From Bacillota bacterium (GTDB lineage Bacteria; Bacillota; Bacilli; Alicyclobacillales; SLC66): a stretch of DNA of 8,291 nt. Of this stretch, positions 5,418 through 8,291 are shown piece by piece. Below the pieces are notes generated by a model. It was not told where the DNA came from and did not search any database. It saw only the letters and a list, made by a program, of their open reading frames with translations. The number at the start of each line of letters is the position of its first letter. Positions within the stretch are counted from its first letter, which is position 1. The translations under genes and the position numbers were made by a program. The stretch is from the NCBI GenBank assembly GCA_021820825.1, contig JAKADD010000095.1, positions 1-8,291 on the forward strand, given 5' to 3'.

Positions 5418-6482
5418 TTAGGAAAAGAAGAACATCATCGCAAAGATTGCGTATGTAGCCACGACCATGACGCCCTCATACCAGTGGGATTCTCCATCCA
5501 GAGAAACCAGGCTGACAAGGATCGTGGTCAGAAAGATGACCACAACTTCTGTGCCTGTGAAAACAAGCGTGAGCGGACGGCCGGACAATGCGCCTACGAG
5601 CACCAGAACAGGCGCCACAAAGAGAGCGATCTGCAGGCTGGAACCCACAGCAATTTCGACGCTGCCATCCATCCGGTTGGCCCTCGCCAATAAAATCGCA
5701 GAAAAAAACTCGGGCGCGACGCCAATGAGCGGCACGAATACCAAGCCAACAAACTGCTCGTTCAGTCGCCATTGAATCGTCAGGGGAATGAGCGTCTGGA
5801 CCAGCTCCTCACTCACCAGCGCAACCAGGACGGTGGCGGCAAGCAGTATCGTCACCGTGCGCGCAAACCCCGGCGGCAGAACAATCTCCGGTCTGCGATC
5901 CGCCGCCGTAAGAAATGTTCGATGAGTAAAGAGCGAGAACACAAACCCCAGTATGTACACCAGCAGGAACACGATGGAGACGCCAATGCTGAGCGGCTCG
6001 GCGCTGAGGACACGCGGTCTGGAAAAAGAATAGATGCTGGTGATCGTCAGCCCGATGACAGCGACAAACAGCATGACGCTGTTCAGTCCGGCCTTCATTT
6101 GATTAAACGTCTGCAGCGGTCTGCGCAACCCGCCGACAAACATGCACACACCCAGCGTCAATAGCAAATTTGCCATAATACTGCCAATGATGCTTGCCTT
6201 TACGACGGTGTAGAGTCCTGCGCGCAGAGCCAGGATCGCAATCATCAGTTCAACGCTGTTGCCAAAAGTAGCTCCCAGGAGTGCGCCTATCGATGGTCCG
6301 AGGGCTTCGGCCAGTACCTCAGTCGCTTTCCCGATGACCTTGGCCAGCAACACCACAGTGACGGCCGCCGCAACAAACGTAACCGAAGGGTTCCCATGAA
6401 CCCATGCAGAAACAAAAGTCGCCCCCGCCATAATCGCAATCAGCAGCAGTTGCAATTGCGGTCTGCCCATACCCCACCCCAT
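5418..6482 (-). CDS. CAX-type Ca2+/H+ (cation/proton) exchanger
   Basis: A multi-pass membrane protein of the CaCA superfamily, CAX branch, about the usual 350 residues. Residues here are counted from a TTG at 6518. The first alpha repeat is clear: FGNSVELMIAILALRAG (85-101) with Asn87 and Glu90. The second repeat holds Glu270 and the MD (283-284) and GSSLQIALF (292-300) signatures, but the usual GNAAEH core is GVAPEF. A DGESHWYEG motif (341-349) matches the CAX C-terminus. An acidic linker is absent between the halves. The family exports Ca2+ using the proton gradient. Start options are TTG 6518 (a G-rich ribosome-like site about 14 bases upstream), ATG 6482 and ATG 6470; ATG 6482 is drawn because a TATAAT overlaps the TTG's leader. 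It follows the small protein gene closely, so co-transcription from the ATPase is possible. Confidence 0.88.
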   Translation of the reverse strand: MGWGMGRPQLQLLLIAIMAGATFVSAWVHGNPSVTFVAAAVTVVLLAKVIGKATEVLAEALGPSIGALLGATFGNSVELMIAILALRAGLYTVVKASIIGSIMANLLLTLGVCMFVGGLRRPLQTFNQMKAGLNSVMLFVAVIGLTITSIYSFSRPRVLSAEPLSIGVSIVFLLVYILGFVFSLFTHRTFLTAADRRPEIVLPPGFARTVTILLAATVLVALVSEELVQTLIPLTIQWRLNEQFVGLVFVPLIGVAPEFFSAILLARANRMDGSVEIAVGSSLQIALFVAPVLVLVGALSGRPLTLVFTGTEVVVIFLTTILVSLVSLDGESHWYEGVMVVATYAIFAMMFFFS

Positions 6483-6523
6483 CGACCCGCGCAATGTGTT
6501 ACGTGACTGGCGGTACAAGCTTG

Positions 6524-6532
6524 ATTATATCA
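6524..6532 (-). promoter_or_regulatory. Possible extended -10 promoter for the CAX gene
   Basis: On the minus strand this reads TGATATAAT, a perfect extended -10 (TGnTATAAT). No -35 is recognisable at 16-18 bases upstream. Initiation would fall near 6517, just before the ATG starts at 6482 and 6470. The preceding bases also read as a Shine-Dalgarno (AGGGGGTGAT) for the TTG at 6518, so the two readings compete. Confidence 0.4.
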
Positions 6533-6536
6533 CCCC

Positions 6537-6842
6537 CTATCGCAAACTGTGTGCCTGCTCAGGCGGGATCGTATCCTGAAAAATCGCCGCAGGCGTATTT
6601 TCTGCCCGGCCGCTAGTCAACGATCGCTCATAGCGGGCCTGCGCTATGATGTCCTCCCACTCTTCACGCGTGTAAACCAGCCATGCGACGCTCCGGTCCA
6701 CGAAGATCAAGCCCTCCGCCAGTGCGCTGACCGCTCCTTTGCGCAACGCCGCCTTGACGCCCGGCGCGGTAAGCGCGCCCGCCGCCACTGTTCCGGCCGC
6801 GACCAGCCAGCCCAAGACACGTTTTCTTCCCATCGGCAGCAT
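6537..6842 (-). CDS. Small one-helix membrane protein beside a P-type ATPase (DUF5132-like?)
   Basis: A 101-residue protein with a basic start (GRKR, 5-8), one hydrophobic segment rich in Ala and Gly (about 9-29), a middle amphipathic stretch (KGAVSALAEGLIFVDRS, 35-51) and an acidic helix EEWEDIIAQARYER (60-73), followed by a loose tail. The order (glycine/alanine helix, KGA...DR segment, then a helix with E-D-I-A-x-A-R) resembles small proteins I recall as DUF5132, often near cation ATPases, but this match is from memory. It lies 57 bases after the ATPase stop and 18 bases before the CAX TTG, so it is probably co-transcribed with both. AAAGGGG sits 2 bases before the ATG at 6842 and 11 before an in-frame ATG at 6833, so either start is possible. 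It could be an accessory or regulatory subunit of the ATPase. Confidence 0.72.
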   Translation of the reverse strand: MLPMGRKRVLGWLVAAGTVAAGALTAPGVKAALRKGAVSALAEGLIFVDRSVAWLVYTREEWEDIIAQARYERSLTSGRAENTPAAIFQDTIPPEQAHSLR

Positions 6843-6899
6843 TTCCCCTTTCAGCCTCAGTCACAGTCGCGGCGGGCGCATCCACCCGAGCAGATTGTG

Positions 6900-8291
6900 C
6901 TAGGTTGCAGCACGATATGGCCCCCTTTGTCGCAATACATTCTGTGTCGCATAGGCAGCCAGCGCGCCGCCTGCAGAAATGGCCACGGAGGACAGCGGCA
7001 TGGAAACAGTCTGAAAAATACCCTGCAATGGTTTGAGATACACCGTTGCCAGCAGCAGCAGCAAGGAACCGACAAATGTGAGCCGGAGCAGCCTGTTTGA
7101 AGGAAGCAGCGCCGACTTCGCCGCAGCGTCCTGATGCCAGCTCTCCATCTGAATGAGCTCAGCCGACGCCAAAGTCACCATGGCCATGGTCTGGGCCAAC
7201 TCCTTATTGGCAAAGAGCGCCAGCCCCGCGCGAAACACTGCCAGTGTAGACAGTCCGATGGCGACTGCACGAGAAACAATCTGTCGCAAGTACGCAGGAT
7301 CTGTCAGATCGCGTTCAGGCAGCAACCTGACCCCGCGCGGATCGACCGGTCTGCGCAGCGCTGCGAGCGCGATCGTAGGGGCTGCGTCCGTAAACAGGTT
7401 GACAAGCAGGATCTGAATCGGCTGGAACGGGAGCGGCATGCCGAGCAGAATCGCCAGAGCGGCGTATAAGAGTTCTCCCAGATTGCCGGACAGCAGGTAA
7501 CCAAGCGCCCTGCGGATGTTGCCGAGCACCTCCCGACCCTCTTCGACTCCGTTTACGATCGTGACAAAATTATCGTCGGTAATGGTCATCGCACTGGCCT
7601 CTTTTGTCACGTCAGTACCCGCGATCCCCATGGCAATCCCCACATCCGCCTGTTTGACCGCAGGAGCGTCGTTCACTCCGTCGCCAGTCATCGCCACAAC
7701 CTGCCCCCGCTGTTTCAGGGCCTTCACAATCGCCAGCTTATGATGTGGAGAAACACGGGCGAAAATTGCAACGCGCGCCACAGCGCTATACAGTTCCGTT
7801 TCTGTCATGCGTTCTATTTCGAGGCCTGTCAAGAGACAGTGGCTCACTGCGTCGCGTACAAGACCAATCTCTTTCGCCACCGCAAGCGCCGTTGCGGGGT
7901 GGTCGCCTGTGATCATGATCACGCGAATACCCGCTTCCCGGCACAATTCAATGCTCTCCTTTACCTGAGCGCGCGGGGGATCCATCATGGCGCATAAACC
8001 GACAAATGTCAGCCCGGTCTCCCACTCTTCCGGCAGTGCGTCGGCCTCGCTTCCTGCGATCGCGCTGCGCTCCTGCGCAGTGAGTGTGCGCCTGGCAAAA
8101 GCGATCACACGCAGAGCCCCCCTCGCCATGGCGTCCGCCCGCTCCAGGACGGCCGCCCGGTTTACGTCCGTAAGCGGTTCCTGTCCTGTCGCGCCAATGA
8201 CAAAACTGGAGCGGCGAATGATTTCCTCAACGGCGCCTTTGCTGATCAGCTCATACTGTCCGTCTGACACACAGACGACGCTCATCCGCTT
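6900..8291 (-). CDS. P-type cation-transporting ATPase, C-terminal part (5' end outside window)
   Basis: The frame continues past the right edge; the ATG at 8285 is internal, being preceded in frame by Lys-Arg, as in the KRMSVV motif of the nucleotide-binding domain. Counting from that ATG, one sees KGA (16-18), ITGDHPAT (125-132), RVSPHHK (177-183) and MTGDGVNDAPA (199-209), then the membrane domain. The M5 motif NLGE (268-271) and M6 motif NLFTDAAP (296-303) match the ion ligands of P2-type Ca2+ pumps (SERCA-like Asn/Glu and Asn/Thr/Asp). This favours Ca2+ or Mn2+ export over heavy metals, whose pumps have a CPx motif in M6 instead. About four further hydrophobic segments follow. The DKTGT phosphorylation site and M1-M4 lie beyond the window. 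It is the first visible gene of the minus-strand cation cluster. Confidence 0.9.
   Translation of the reverse strand, partial: KRMSVVCVSDGQYELISKGAVEEIIRRSSFVIGATGQEPLTDVNRAAVLERADAMARGALRVIAFARRTLTAQERSAIAGSEADALPEEWETGLTFVGLCAMMDPPRAQVKESIELCREAGIRVIMITGDHPATALAVAKEIGLVRDAVSHCLLTGLEIERMTETELYSAVARVAIFARVSPHHKLAIVKALKQRGQVVAMTGDGVNDAPAVKQADVGIAMGIAGTDVTKEASAMTITDDNFVTIVNGVEEGREVLGNIRRALGYLLSGNLGELLYAALAILLGMPLPFQPIQILLVNLFTDAAPTIALAALRRPVDPRGVRLLPERDLTDPAYLRQIVSRAVAIGLSTLAVFRAGLALFANKELAQTMAMVTLASAELIQMESWHQDAAAKSALLPSNRLLRLTFVGSLLLLLATVYLKPLQGIFQTVSMPLSSVAISAGGALAAYATQNVLRQRGPYRAAT

Noticed and set aside
6843..6899. Terminator between the ATPase and the small protein gene
   Set aside because: No stem followed by a T tract on the minus strand; co-transcription is more likely.

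Overview
The window (8,291 bases, moderately GC-rich) looks like chromosomal DNA from a Gram-positive, Bacillota-type bacterium. Support for this is the strong GGAGG-like ribosome sites, the start/stop overlaps, and protein families that resemble Bacillus/Alicyclobacillus-type members (a YjbE-like TerC protein, a CAX exchanger, a Ppx/GppA protein beside thymidylate-kinase-like proteins). An acidophilic Alicyclobacillaceae-like host is a guess from overall appearance, not something the sequence proves. No rRNA, tRNA or CRISPR array is visible. No gene-free stretch exceeds 300 bases; the longest gaps are 120-301 and 5300-5417.

Layout. (1) Bases 1-119, minus strand: the start of a protein with a MerR/excisionase-type helix-turn-helix, cut by the window edge; it resembles DNA-binding regulators or the N-terminus of IS607-type serine recombinases. 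(2) Bases 302-3888, plus strand: a tight four-gene operon. It encodes a Ppx/GppA exopolyphosphatase-like protein, two tandem thymidylate-kinase-like P-loop proteins, and a small HD-domain phosphohydrolase resembling the detached C-terminal domain of Ppx. The second kinase-like protein has arginine in place of the Walker A lysine. Genes are 4 nt apart or overlap by ATGA, so translational coupling is likely. (3) Bases 3852-8291, minus strand: five genes for membrane or membrane-associated proteins. In their transcription order these are a P-type cation ATPase (N-terminal part outside the window), a small one-helix protein, a CAX-type Ca2+/H+ exchanger, a TVP38/DedA-type (VTT domain) protein, and a TerC/YjbE-type putative Mn2+ exporter. 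The plus operon and the minus cluster converge and their last genes overlap by 37 bases.

How they may work together. The plus operon probably handles polyphosphate and/or phosphorylated nucleotides. The two kinase-like proteins keep the thymidylate kinase fold signature but lack the usual thymine-contacting motif, so dTMP kinase is probably the wrong name. The minus cluster is a divalent-cation (Ca2+/Mn2+) export set. Polyphosphate binds divalent cations, so a functional link between the two blocks is conceivable, but that is inference from position alone. The operon at 302-3888 is the best candidate here for an uncharacterised system.
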